NCBI RefSeq assembly: GCF_003075455.1
Contig: NZ_QDAE01000020.1
Location: 1-56,036 of the forward strand
DNA from: Arthrobacter sp. Bz4
GTDB taxonomy: Bacteria; Actinomycetota; Actinomycetes; Actinomycetales; Micrococcaceae
DNA: 56,036 nt
Direction of reading: 5' to 3'
Position numbers and translations under genes: made by a program
Shown here: positions 1 to 8,110 of the stretch, piece after piece
How positions within the stretch are numbered: the stretch's first letter is position 1
How the letters are laid out: the number at the start of each line of letters is the position of its first letter
Notes under the pieces: model-generated
The model's input: only the letters and a program-made list of their open reading frames with translations
What the model was told of the DNA's origin: nothing
Database searches by the model: none

Positions 1-331
1 TTGCCGTCAGTTTGCCGATGTACCTATCCGACTCACTGACCGCGGTTTAGCTACCATATGGTCACCTTCCAAGCGTCGTTTGACTGTCTCAGAACTCATT
101 ACTCATATACCTCCCCGAAATACCGACGATCTTGAGGATTCGCTGCGCTGCCTCAGCTTGTGAGTTGGAACCGGATGAGTAAAGAACGTCCAGAGGGAAG
201 AACCTTTTCGCAGCGAGAGATGTTAAAAGAAATCTGCCCCGTCCGGATACTTCCATGGAATGTTTTTCCACTCAACACGGCGCCGGGGTCTGGGGCAGTA
301 CATTCACTCTAGACCCTTGCAGGCAGCGCGT
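1..331. other. Region without a confident gene
   Basis: This stretch is visibly less GC-rich than the rest of the window. A minus-strand open frame at 89-271 (60 codons, GTG start) matches no family I recognise and has no clear ribosome binding site. A shorter minus-strand frame at 7-99 (30 codons) lies behind a good GGGAGG at about 105-112 but also resembles nothing known. It could hold a decayed gene or the leader of something beyond the window edge. I do not call a gene here. Confidence 0.4.
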
Positions 332-1306
332 CTATGGCTGCTGAGGTCTATCTGCTTCCACAGTTTCGGGGGCTGCCATTGTCCGGCGGATATCGTCGAA
401 CACCGCCCGCGACTCACGCAGCCAGGGGAGCCCCACAAACACGTGGAAGGCACCCGGGTACCGGTTGAACGCTATGACGCGGCCGGCGTCTCGCATCACC
501 CGATCGAACGCGATGGCGTCTGCCATGCAGATGTCCCGGCTCCCCTGATAGAGCGTCACGGGCGGGAGCTCAGCCAATGCGGCGGGCGGGGCGAAGATCG
601 GGCTCAGCAGCTGATGTTTGGGGTCCTCGCCTGCCGCCCACCATTTTCCCGCCTCGACTGCGCCTGGAACCGCAAGCATGGGATCGACCCGGTCGTACTG
701 CGGAATGGCTGGGTTTGTGCCTGTGACGTCCAGCCAGGGCGAGAAGAGGATCAGGTGGCCGGGCTGTGGCAGGCCGAGAGCCGCGAAGTACAAGGCCTGG
801 CCGACCGCCAACCCGCCGCCCGCCGAATCCCCGGCCAGGACGACGTCGTCGGCGCTCGTTGTTGAGAGCACCAGTTCGTAGACGGCGGCGAGGTAGTCGT
901 AGGTTTCCCTGAAGCTGTGTTCGGGCGCCAACCGGTAGAGCGGCACAGTCACCGTTGCCCCAGTGGCTCTGATGAGCGCTGCAATGATCCACCAGTGCGG
1001 GCGGGCCAGTTCGTTGATGTAGGTCCCACCATGGGTGTAGATGATGTGGCGTCCGGGGCCCGCCGACCGGGGACGCAGGGTGAGGGTGCGGACGCCGTCG
1101 ACCGCCAGCTCCTCGACGGTGCAAAGCCGCCGCAGGGCTCGGGGCAACGGCGCCGGAGTGGGGTAGGCGCGCTGCAGGTACCGGGCCCGCATCCATTCGA
1201 GCGAGTTGTAGTGCCGTTTCGTCGAAGTCCAACCCAGCAAGGCGTTGACGACTCTCATCGGTGCGCTCGCTGCAGGTTCGGCGGCCGACTGGGGGGTAGG
1301 GCTCAT
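332..1306 (-). CDS. Alpha/beta hydrolase, hormone-sensitive-lipase (HSL) family
   Basis: This is a 324-residue carboxylesterase/lipase-like hydrolase. The oxyanion-hole HGG is at residues 92-94, the nucleophile elbow GDSAGG at 159-164 (Ser161), and the likely Asp and His of the triad at 258 and 288. This is the HSL-type layout, whose members hydrolyse short-chain acyl esters. There is no signal peptide, so it is probably cytoplasmic. The frame stays open much further upstream, but the ATG at 1306 has GAG in front of it, and the extension would lie antisense to the neighbouring gene. It is divergent from the glycolipid-binding-like gene. The substrate is unknown. Confidence 0.88.
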   Translation of the reverse strand: MSPTPQSAAEPAASAPMRVVNALLGWTSTKRHYNSLEWMRARYLQRAYPTPAPLPRALRRLCTVEELAVDGVRTLTLRPRSAGPGRHIIYTHGGTYINELARPHWWIIAALIRATGATVTVPLYRLAPEHSFRETYDYLAAVYELVLSTTSADDVVLAGDSAGGGLAVGQALYFAALGLPQPGHLILFSPWLDVTGTNPAIPQYDRVDPMLAVPGAVEAGKWWAAGEDPKHQLLSPIFAPPAALAELPPVTLYQGSRDICMADAIAFDRVMRDAGRVIAFNRYPGAFHVFVGLPWLRESRAVFDDIRRTMAAPETVEADRPQQP

Positions 1307-1417
1307 AAGCTCAACTTTGTCACGAGCCCGGCCCCGGGCTGGCCTCGGGGCTCGCCCTATTTCCAGCGACGGTGTCTGGCACGGGGTCTGGCGCTGGGGT
1401 GCGCCGGTCCATAGGGT

Positions 1418-2056
1418 ATGAGGATGGCAAACCCATCGCACACCAGCCTCCAGCACAGCTGGCAGGGCGAGGACGACCCCGGCCGGCTGGACACGGCCAC
1501 CATCAACCTCGAATCCGACCGGCTTACCGCTCACGGCACCTCCAGGACCACAGATTATGCGGTGAGCTGGGCGCTCGCCACGACGTCGGGCTGGGTGACC
1601 CAGCGGCTCACCGTCACCGTCCATGGCCAAGGGTGGAGCCGTCACCTGGAGCTGGTGAGATCGGAGGACGGCCACTGGTCCAGCGATACGCAGAGCTCCG
1701 GTGCCGTCGATCTCCCCCCGCCCGGGATCACGGATCCCGATGGACTGGCCGCTGCGCTGGATTGCGATCTGGGCTTGTGTCCGGTGACCAACACGATGCC
1801 GATCCTCCGACTCAACCTGGTCTCGGACGACGACGCGCCGGCAGACGAAACCGAACTCACCATGGCGTGGGTTGAGGTGCCGAGCCTGCGGGTAATCCCC
1901 AGCACTCAGGTGTACAGCCATGTGCGGCCGGCGCGACCCGACAGTCCTGCGATGGTGTTGTATAGCTCCGGCAACCGCGGATTCACTGCCGAGCTGACTG
2001 TCGACGACGACGGCGTGGTGGTCGACTACCCCGGCCTGGCCCGGCGGATACGCTAG
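1418..2056 (+). CDS. Putative glycolipid-binding domain protein (DUF1089-like)
   Basis: This 212-residue soluble protein has no signal peptide or membrane segment. Its length, the alternating beta-strand pattern, the W-x-R-H-L-E-L block around residue 72 and the C-terminal DYPGLARR motif fit the Glycolipid_bind/DUF1089 family, whose bacterial members are structurally beta-rich and have no firmly known physiological role. An ATG two codons downstream (1424) is an alternative start. The gene is divergent from the esterase, with about 110 bp between them. The family assignment is from recall of sequence pattern and should be treated as probable. Confidence 0.65.
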   Translation: MRMANPSHTSLQHSWQGEDDPGRLDTATINLESDRLTAHGTSRTTDYAVSWALATTSGWVTQRLTVTVHGQGWSRHLELVRSEDGHWSSDTQSSGAVDLPPPGITDPDGLAAALDCDLGLCPVTNTMPILRLNLVSDDDAPADETELTMAWVEVPSLRVIPSTQVYSHVRPARPDSPAMVLYSSGNRGFTAELTVDDDGVVVDYPGLARRIR

Positions 2057-2179
2057 CTCCAATCAGTCGGGGCAACGCCATTTGACTCCACATTGGGAGC
2101 CTGCGCTGGGTAAACTCAGACTGGCCGGGATTGCAGCTGGCACGGACCAACCACGCGCACCCCGGACAGTGAGGAACCC

Positions 2180-2820
2180 ATGACCAACGCCGTCGACGTT
2201 GCCCTGATGATCGATTTGCTCGGGGTCTTCTTCTTCGCGGTGTCCGGCTCTCTCCTTGCCGCACGCAAAGGCTTTGATCTGGTGGGTTCCCTGCTGCTGG
2301 CCTCCCTGGCCGGATTGGGCGGCGGGGTGGCTCGGGACCTGATCATCGATACGGTCCCTGCGGCCTTCTCCAATCCCTTCTACTTGCTCCCACCGGTGCT
2401 CGCGACCCTGCTGGTGTATTTCCTTTTCTCCGGCGTCGAACGGGTCAGCAACCTGCTGGTGGTGTTCGACGCGCCGGCCTGGGCCTGTTCTGCATCACCG
2501 GCACGGTGAAAGCGCTGGAGTTCGGGCTTCACCCGGTGGCGGGTATCCTCCTCGGCGTGACCACGGCGGTTGGCGGTGGCCTGCTCCGTGACGTGGTGGC
2601 CAATGAGGTGCCCCAACTCTTCGATCCCCGGGACATTTACGCGCTTCCGGCCATGCTCGGGGCCGGTCTGACCACCCTGCTGGTCAGCAACGGCTGGTTC
2701 AATGTGGCGACCGGCGGCGTCGTCGCTGCATTGGTCTTCACCCTCCGGGTCCTCGCATGGCGCTTCAGCTGGCGAGCGCCGCTGGCAGTCCTGGGCTGGA
2801 AGCGCTCGGGCACTGCATAA
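2180..2820 (+). pseudogene. TRIC/UPF0126 (YadS-like) membrane protein, frameshifted
   Basis: The two halves of one trimeric-intracellular-cation-channel (TRIC, UPF0126) family protein lie in adjacent frames. The first half runs from ATG 2180 through LLGVFFFAVSG and GGGVARD. The second continues with a GLGLFCITGT-like stretch and the repeated GGGLLRDV. The family has two such glycine-rich repeats and about seven membrane helices, and the summed length of about 213 residues is normal. The break is near 2471-2474: adding one G restores an FDAAGLGLF reading expected for the family. Apart from this base the gene looks intact and under normal codon use, so a sequence error is as likely as a real mutation. 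Confidence 0.85.
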
Positions 2821-2847
2821 GCCACCGCACTGTGGGGGCTAGGATGG

Positions 2848-3309
2848 ATGTATCCCCCAATCCCACCCCTGGAGTTTCAATTGACTGAGCTATTCCTGGA
2901 CAAATTCCGTGCCCTGGTTCCGGCGTACTTCGATGACCAGTGGTCGGCGGAAGATGGCCTGTCGAAGGAAGAACTTCAGGACCTCATGGAGGACCAGGAT
3001 TTCGATCTTCCCCTCGCTCTGCGCGACTTCTACCTTGCCGTCGGGGCCGTCGAAGACATCATGGAGGCGTACCACTTCTTCTGGGATCCCGATGAGCTCA
3101 CGATCGAGGACGGACACCTGCTTTTCCTCGAAGACGAAGAGGAAAAGTACACCTGGGGTATCAGGGTGGATCAGTTGGATGTCCCCGATCCCATCATTTG
3201 GCGTCGGAACAACGCTCGCGGTACCTGGAAGAGTGAAGAGGGCACGTTCAGCGAATACGTTCTCGACATGTTCGAGTGGGTGTTCGAGGAAGACGCGGTC
3301 GAGGAGTGA
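2848..3309 (+). CDS. SMI1/KNR4 (SUKH)-like protein
   Basis: This acidic protein of up to 153 residues is soluble with no signal peptide. The LPLALRDFYLAVG segment, followed by a W-D-P-D-E-L strand, an acidic loop, a WGI/W-R-R-N-N block and a C-terminal helix FSEYVLDMFEW, fits the SUKH superfamily fold. SUKH proteins include immunity proteins of contact-dependent toxins as well as stand-alone housekeeping-like members; no toxin gene is adjacent here. ATG 2848 is used, but TTG 2881 has a better-placed GGAG and may be the true start. The stop overlaps the start region of the HIT gene, so the two are likely co-transcribed. Confidence 0.6.
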   Translation: MYPPIPPLEFQLTELFLDKFRALVPAYFDDQWSAEDGLSKEELQDLMEDQDFDLPLALRDFYLAVGAVEDIMEAYHFFWDPDELTIEDGHLLFLEDEEEKYTWGIRVDQLDVPDPIIWRRNNARGTWKSEEGTFSEYVLDMFEWVFEEDAVEE

Positions 3310-3776
3310 CCGAGTGGGTGCGGCATGCTCCTGACAATTACCGGTGCCCCTTCTGCGACCTCGCCGCCGGGGATTTCGCAAACCCAAAAAACCTGTGCGA
3401 GCCCGGCGACCTGATCTACTCAGACGACCTGGTGTTGGCGTTCATTGCCTCCCACGGCTTCGACCCGCAACCCGGCCACGTGTTGGTGACTCCCCGGGCC
3501 CACTTCGAGTTGCTCTATGAGCTGCCCGACGACGTCGCCGCCCGCATCATGATCGTCACCCGCGACATGGCGGTCGCCATCAAGCGGGCCTGGTCACCTG
3601 ACGGCATCTCCACCCGCCAGCATAATGAGCCGGCCGGCAGCCAACATGTCTGGCACTATCACCAGCATGTGCTCCCCCGCTGGCACGACGACGGTTTCTA
3701 CTTCACCCCGAAGCGACCCGTCGTTGATCCTGCGGTGCGGGCCAGGAAGGCAGCCGAGCTGCGCGCCTGCCTGTAG
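3306..3776 (+). CDS. HIT family protein (nucleotide hydrolase/transferase)
   Basis: The 156-residue product carries the histidine-triad signature H-Y-H-Q-H at residues 117-121, where the middle histidine acts as nucleophile on nucleoside phosphates in this family. A CPFC pair at 14-17 and the PGHVLVTPRAH strand are also typical. It is cytoplasmic. GTG 3306 overlaps the stop of the SUKH-like gene as GTGA; GTG 3318, with GAGGAG about 11 nt upstream, is a credible alternative. The natural substrate of such HIT proteins is usually unknown. Confidence 0.88.
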   Translation: MTEWVRHAPDNYRCPFCDLAAGDFANPKNLCEPGDLIYSDDLVLAFIASHGFDPQPGHVLVTPRAHFELLYELPDDVAARIMIVTRDMAVAIKRAWSPDGISTRQHNEPAGSQHVWHYHQHVLPRWHDDGFYFTPKRPVVDPAVRARKAAELRACL

Positions 3777-3991
3777 CGTGCACGGCGCTGCGCTGTCATG
3801 CCGCGCCTTCGTGCCTCCTTGGCTGTGCGGATTTCCCCGAGTTGCGAAGTCCCACATGCGTATCCCGGCCCGGCACGACGGTTGCCCGCCGATTTCCGGT
3901 CCACTACCTGGGGCATCCTGCGCGGCACCGGCGGATTTCCCTGCCCGAAGACCCCACCATCCAGCAATTGACAGAAATTTCTGGCATACCC

Positions 3992-4021
3992 TTGTGACCC
4001 CGAGCACGCCTGATATAGGAT
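3992..4021 (+). promoter_or_regulatory. Candidate promoter of the sugar-acid island
   Basis: TTGTGA at 3992-3997 and TAGGAT at 4016-4021 are separated by 18 bp and read toward the Ldh2-type gene. The -10 element lies inside the left half of the palindrome at 4013-4038, which is the geometry of a repressed promoter. Confidence 0.45.
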
Positions 4022-4038
4022 TTGTGTAATTCCTATAT
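4013..4038. promoter_or_regulatory. Palindromic operator, probably for the GntR regulator at 12140
   Basis: Arms ATATAGGA (4013-4020) and TCCTATAT (4031-4038) are perfect inverted repeats around a 10-bp spacer, ending 12 bp before the first gene of the island. The palindrome covers the putative -10 and the transcription start. The island encodes one regulator, of the GntR/FCD family, making it the obvious candidate ligand. The binding itself is inference. Confidence 0.55.
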
Positions 4039-4050
4039 TAAAGGTGCTCG

Positions 4051-5097
4051 ATGTTGCAGACCCATCAAAGCTTTGCTGTTACAGATCTTCACCGGCTCGC
4101 CGTTTCGATCCTCGTGTCCTCCGGTGTTCCGTCCGACGACGCTGACCTCACCGCTCGATCACTTGTCCAGGCAGACCAGCGAGGTATCTTCTCGCACGGA
4201 CTGTTGCGTCTCCCCCTTTACGCGGAAGCGATCCGACTCGGCGGGATCAACCCAACACCGACCCTGTCCTACTCTTCGAAGGCCAATGCGGTGGCCGTGC
4301 TCGACGCCGACGCCGCACTGGGCCAGGTAGCCATGCAATCGGCCGTCGACAAGGTCCTCGAAATGGGTCGAGTCCAGGGGATCGCGGCTGTTGCTGTGCA
4401 GAACAGCAGTCACTATGGCGCGGGTGCCTTTTGGAGTGACCAGCTGGCCGCAGCCGGATTTCTCTCCTTCATCACCTCCTCCACCGGCCCCGTCGTGGCA
4501 CCCCATGGGGGCACGGCCAAAGTATTGGGAACAAACCCGCTGACGCTCGGGGCGCCCGCCTCCGCCGACTGGCCCCTCACCGCTGACCTGGCCACCAGCA
4601 ATGGGGCCTATGGCAAAGTGATCGCCGCTCGAAACGAGGGACAGCAGCTTCCAGAAGGCTGGGCTGTCGATACCGATGGAAACCCCACTACCGATCCCGA
4701 CGAAGCCGCCGCCGGCTCGATGATTCCTTTTGGTAACCACAAGGGATCGGCTGTTTCAGTGCTTCTGGAAGCCTTCGCCTCCTCATTGACGGCAGCTACA
4801 TACGCCTACGAGACCGTTGACATCTGGTCCAGTCCATCATCGCGGATGAATAACGGACACCTCATCGTCGGTATCAACGCCGAGGCGTTCACGAGCCGCA
4901 GTCACACCGAAGCAAGAGTTGCAGACCTCCAGCAACGGGTCCGTGACGCCGGTCCGGCGAGCCGTGAGATACACGCTCCTGGCGATCCAGAGCGTAGCAA
5001 GGAGGGTGCGGCCGCCACCTCGGTCCGCCTTCCCGTATCCACAGCGGAACAACTTCGTGAACTGGCACTCAAACTTTCTCTGAACATCAACATCTAA
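4051..5097 (+). CDS. Ldh2-family (malate/L-lactate/ketogulonate-type) NAD(P)-dependent oxidoreductase
   Basis: The 348-residue protein belongs to the Ldh2/MDG superfamily, a non-Rossmann NAD(P)H oxidoreductase fold that includes E. coli YiaK (2,3-diketo-L-gulonate reductase), YlbC and lactate/malate-type enzymes. Typical blocks are the DxRGIxSHGLxRLP segment near residue 45, the NSSHYGAGAFW motif near 114-126, the GTNPLTLGAP strand, and PFGNHKGSAVSVLLE near 229-245. The gene leads the island directly behind the palindrome and precedes a TRAP transporter, as yiaK precedes yiaMNO in E. coli. It probably interconverts a 2-keto and a 2-hydroxy acid of the pathway. The exact substrate cannot be read from sequence. 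Confidence 0.85.
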   Translation: MLQTHQSFAVTDLHRLAVSILVSSGVPSDDADLTARSLVQADQRGIFSHGLLRLPLYAEAIRLGGINPTPTLSYSSKANAVAVLDADAALGQVAMQSAVDKVLEMGRVQGIAAVAVQNSSHYGAGAFWSDQLAAAGFLSFITSSTGPVVAPHGGTAKVLGTNPLTLGAPASADWPLTADLATSNGAYGKVIAARNEGQQLPEGWAVDTDGNPTTDPDEAAAGSMIPFGNHKGSAVSVLLEAFASSLTAATYAYETVDIWSSPSSRMNNGHLIVGINAEAFTSRSHTEARVADLQQRVRDAGPASREIHAPGDPERSKEGAAATSVRLPVSTAEQLRELALKLSLNINI

Positions 5098-5137
5098 TCC
5101 ATACCCACAACGAAGTATTCCCGGAAGGAATCCAGCA

Positions 5138-6174
5138 ATGAAGCTCGAAAACTCCACGCCCACCAGCCGTCGTCGTTCCACCGCCGCGATCGGTCTCGCT
5201 GCCTGCGCAGCGCTCCTACTGTCAGGATGTAACGTCGGCACACCCGTGGACCGCGACGAGGTAGGCCAGGCCGATACTGATGCCAAGACACTGCGCCTTG
5301 CCCATGTCTACGAAGCAGGGCACCCTGTAGAAGAATGCGGTGTCGCAGCGCTCAAGGAGGAACTAGAGGGTAGCGGTATTCAGATCGAGAGTTTCCCTGC
5401 AGCCCAGCTCGGCAACGAGTCAGAGTCCCTGGAACAAGTAGCCTCTGGCGCGCTGGACATGGCGATCGCTGGCCCGTCCTTCCTCGGCGTGTGGGAAGAG
5501 GATGCGGCTGTGCTTGACGGCGCCTACCTGTTTGAAGACGTCGACCACTTCGAGGAAACCGTCGAGGGCGAATCCATGGCAACCGTCTTCGATAACCTCT
5601 ATGAAAGCTCTGACATCCGTGTTCTCTCAAGCTGGTATTACGGTACCCGACACGTAACCGCCAACACGGAGATCAGTGAGTCTGCTGACTTCAACGGTCT
5701 GAAGATCCGTACCCCTAACGCACCGCTGTACCTCGAGAACATCGCGGCTATGGGCGGCACCGCCACACCGATGGCACTGGACGAGGTTTACCTCGCCCTG
5801 CAGCAGGGAGTCATTGACGCCCAGGAAAACCCCATCCCAACCATCTCAACGGCCAAGTTCAATGAGGTTCAGGACTACATCAACCTCACCGGACACATGA
5901 TCCAGGGGGTCATGATCACCACCGGACGCACCGTCTACGAGGGTTTGACCGATGACGAGCGTGAAGCACTAGAGGGCGCGATGCTGTCGCCGCCGATGAC
6001 ACTCGCGTGTGCATCGAGGAGCAGGAAGAGGGCATCCTCGACGAATGGCGCGCGGGCAACGGGATTCAGGTGAACGAGGACGTCGACCGCGAGTCCTTCG
6101 CCGCCGCCGCCGAGGAAGCACTCCTGCAGCAGCCCTGGGGTGAGCTGTATCGAGAAATCAAGGACGCCCGATGA
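5138..6174 (+). pseudogene. dctP: TRAP transporter substrate-binding protein DctP, frameshifted near the 3' end
   Basis: This is the extracytoplasmic solute receptor of a TRAP transporter. The lipoprotein signal ends at Cys31 after LLLSG. The body shows the DctP hallmarks R-T-P-N-A around residue 192 and a Q-Q-G-V-I-D-A-Q-E-N-P segment, whose arginine binds the substrate carboxylate in this family. After codon 282 (about 5983) the frame is lost; one extra G restores a C-terminal helix rich in E and a stop at 6172-6174 that overlaps the dctQ start as ATGA. The length would be a normal 345 residues. GGAAGGA precedes ATG 5138. The break may be a sequence error, because the transporter partners are intact. 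Confidence 0.88.
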
Positions 6175-6782
6175 GTTCAGACTCTTCCAGGGCTGACGCC
6201 CTCAACGAAAACAACATTGCCACCGGGGCCCATGTTCCTCACGAACCCGATCTGCCGGACTTTGCCGAACAGCGCAGCAAGCTCTACCGGGGCTTGGTGA
6301 ATGTTGAACGGATCGCGTGTTGCACGCTCCTGGTGTCCTTGCTCGGCCTGATCATGCTGCAGGTGGTGAGCCGTTATGTGTTCAATACACCGTTTAGCTG
6401 GACTGAGGAACTAGCCAGGTTCATGCTGCTCTGGTTCACGTTCGTCTCTGCCGGTTTTGTCATGGCACGGCGGATACACATCGCCGTGGATCTCTTGGCC
6501 AGCAAGTTGGGTCGAACCGGAACGATCGTCCTGGATACGTTCGCCCTTCTTACCGTCCTGGTCACCGCTGGCGTGCTGGCCGTCGCGGGGGCCGAGTTTG
6601 CATCCGGCGCCAACCGGCTCCAGGCTCCCGCTACGGGCCTGCCAATGAGTGTGGTCTACTTTGCGGCCGTCACCGGTTTTGCGCTGATTTTCCTGCATGC
6701 TGCCCTGCACATTTTCCTCAACATCCGCCACCCCGAAGTTGTCCCCGATGCCATGGAGAACCTCGAACGGGAAGCGGCCTAG
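6171..6782 (+). CDS. dctQ: TRAP transporter small permease DctQ
   Basis: The 203-residue membrane protein has four predicted helices, with the family motif F-S-W-T-E-E-L-A-R-F around residue 80 and a following block with RRIHIAVD. DctQ is the small membrane subunit that couples to DctM for Na+-driven uptake of the ligand delivered by DctP. The ATG overlaps the dctP stop (ATGA at 6171-6174), and dctM follows after 8 bp, so all three are translated from one message. A 40-residue hydrophilic N-terminal tail precedes the first helix and is somewhat long for the family. Confidence 0.9.
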   Translation: MSSDSSRADALNENNIATGAHVPHEPDLPDFAEQRSKLYRGLVNVERIACCTLLVSLLGLIMLQVVSRYVFNTPFSWTEELARFMLLWFTFVSAGFVMARRIHIAVDLLASKLGRTGTIVLDTFALLTVLVTAGVLAVAGAEFASGANRLQAPATGLPMSVVYFAAVTGFALIFLHAALHIFLNIRHPEVVPDAMENLEREAA

Positions 6783-6790
6783 GACACGAT

Positions 6791-8071
6791 ATGACCCTTC
6801 TCATCATGCTCATCGCTCTGCTGGTGCTGCTCGCCCTGCGCGTGCCCGTCTCCTTCGCTCTTCTGATCCCGTCAGTGGCCTACGTCATCATGGACCCGAC
6901 CGCACGGATTGGTACAGCGGTCCAGCAGACTGTTTCCGGTGTCGATAGCTTTGCTATCCTCGCCGTCCCCATGTTCATCCTCCTCGGGAACCTTGCCAAT
7001 GTATCCGGGGTGACCGACAAGCTCTACGATGCAGCCGTCGCGGGTATCGGGCATCTCCGTGGCAGCCTTGGCTACGTCAACGTGGCGACGAGTTTTGGTT
7101 TCTCGTGGATGAGCGGTGCAGCTATTGCCGATGCCGCTGCCATGGGGCGGGTGCAAGTTCCAGCTATGGTTCAGCGCGGCTACTCCCGTGAATTTGCGCT
7201 GGGGGTGACTGGCGCTTCGAGTCTCATCGCACCCATGATTCCGCCGAGCATTCCGGCGGTCATCTACGCAGTCACCGCCGGGGTTTCTGTGGGGGCCCTT
7301 TTTATGGCTGGCATCCTGCCCGCTCTGGTGCTGGTATCAGCCCTCTGTTTCACGGTCTGGATTCTTATGCGGAAGCAGAACCATCTGCGCCTGCCAAAGT
7401 CGACCTGGAAAGTGCGTGGCCGCACCACGCTTGCAGCTCTTCCAGCAATGGGATCGGCAGTTGTCATTCTGGGCGGCATCCTCAGCGGCGTGTTTACCCC
7501 CACCGAAGCTAGTGGGATCGGCGTCGTTTACATCTTCATCCTCGCCATTGTGTACCGCGCGCTCACCTGGCGGAAGCTGTACCGTACCCTGCTAACGACG
7601 GTGGAGACTTCCGGCTCAGTGCTCCTGATCGTGGCTGCCGCTGCGTTGTTCGGGTGGGTGCTGGCTCGTGAACAGGCACCCCAGGTGGCAGCAAACCTCA
7701 TCCTGCAGATCACCGATCAGCCCATTGTGTTCCTGATCCTGGTCAACGTCCTGTTGCTGATTGTTGGCTGTGTTCTGGAGCCCACGGCAGCAATCCTGAT
7801 TCTCGTACCGGTTTTGCTTCCCGTCGCGGAAACCTTCGGTATCGATCCGATCCACCTCGGCATTATGGTCATCTTCAACCTCCTCATCGGGCTGATCACG
7901 CCCCCTGTGGGGCTGGTGCTTTTCGTCCTGTCGAGCGTCACCCGCATACCAGTGCCGACGGTTATCAAGGGAATTCTTCCCTTCTTCATCCCCATGGTCG
8001 CCACTCTGCTCGTCATAACCTTTGTCCCGGCGCTCACCGTTGGATTGCCCACGCTACTGGGCTTCCTCTAA
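6791..8071 (+). CDS. dctM: TRAP transporter large permease DctM
   Basis: The 426-residue polytopic protein has the length and character of DctM/SiaM. It begins with a hydrophobic helix, contains P-M-F-I-L-L-G-N near residue 57, a G-A-A-I-A-D segment near 110, I-A-P-M-I-P-P-S near 140, a second half repeat with P-T-E-A, and L-I-T-P-P-V-G near 370. DctM is the translocation subunit that uses an ion gradient to move carboxylated ligands inward. Its place between dctQ and the fuconate dehydratase homologue indicates a sugar acid as the likely cargo. Confidence 0.93.
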   Translation: MTLLIMLIALLVLLALRVPVSFALLIPSVAYVIMDPTARIGTAVQQTVSGVDSFAILAVPMFILLGNLANVSGVTDKLYDAAVAGIGHLRGSLGYVNVATSFGFSWMSGAAIADAAAMGRVQVPAMVQRGYSREFALGVTGASSLIAPMIPPSIPAVIYAVTAGVSVGALFMAGILPALVLVSALCFTVWILMRKQNHLRLPKSTWKVRGRTTLAALPAMGSAVVILGGILSGVFTPTEASGIGVVYIFILAIVYRALTWRKLYRTLLTTVETSGSVLLIVAAAALFGWVLAREQAPQVAANLILQITDQPIVFLILVNVLLLIVGCVLEPTAAILILVPVLLPVAETFGIDPIHLGIMVIFNLLIGLITPPVGLVLFVLSSVTRIPVPTVIKGILPFFIPMVATLLVITFVPALTVGLPTLLGFL

Positions 8072-8110
8072 CCCCAACTGTCTGCAAGACCTGAACCTTT
8101 AGGAGTTCCT

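Larger units (their letters stand above)
3777..4050. other. Intergenic region upstream of the sugar-acid island
   Basis: No gene is supported. The sequence contains three imperfect copies of a G-C-G/C-G-A-T-T-T-C-C motif (near 3829, 3891 and 3932) of unknown meaning. The last 60 bases carry a candidate promoter and a large palindrome, annotated separately. Confidence 0.5.

Noticed and set aside
1..331. Possible insertion-sequence remnant in the first 300 bp
   Set aside because: No terminal inverted repeats, target duplication or transposase motif can be seen; only lower GC content suggested it.
1307..2062. Long minus-strand N-terminal extension of the alpha/beta hydrolase
   Set aside because: It lies antisense to the well-supported glycolipid-binding-like gene, has no family similarity, and the ATG at 1306 has its own ribosome binding site.
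2506..2820. Second TRIC half as an independent gene
   Set aside because: The ATG-like start is a GTG inside the conserved protein, the halves join perfectly after adding one base, and a half-length TRIC protein is not known.
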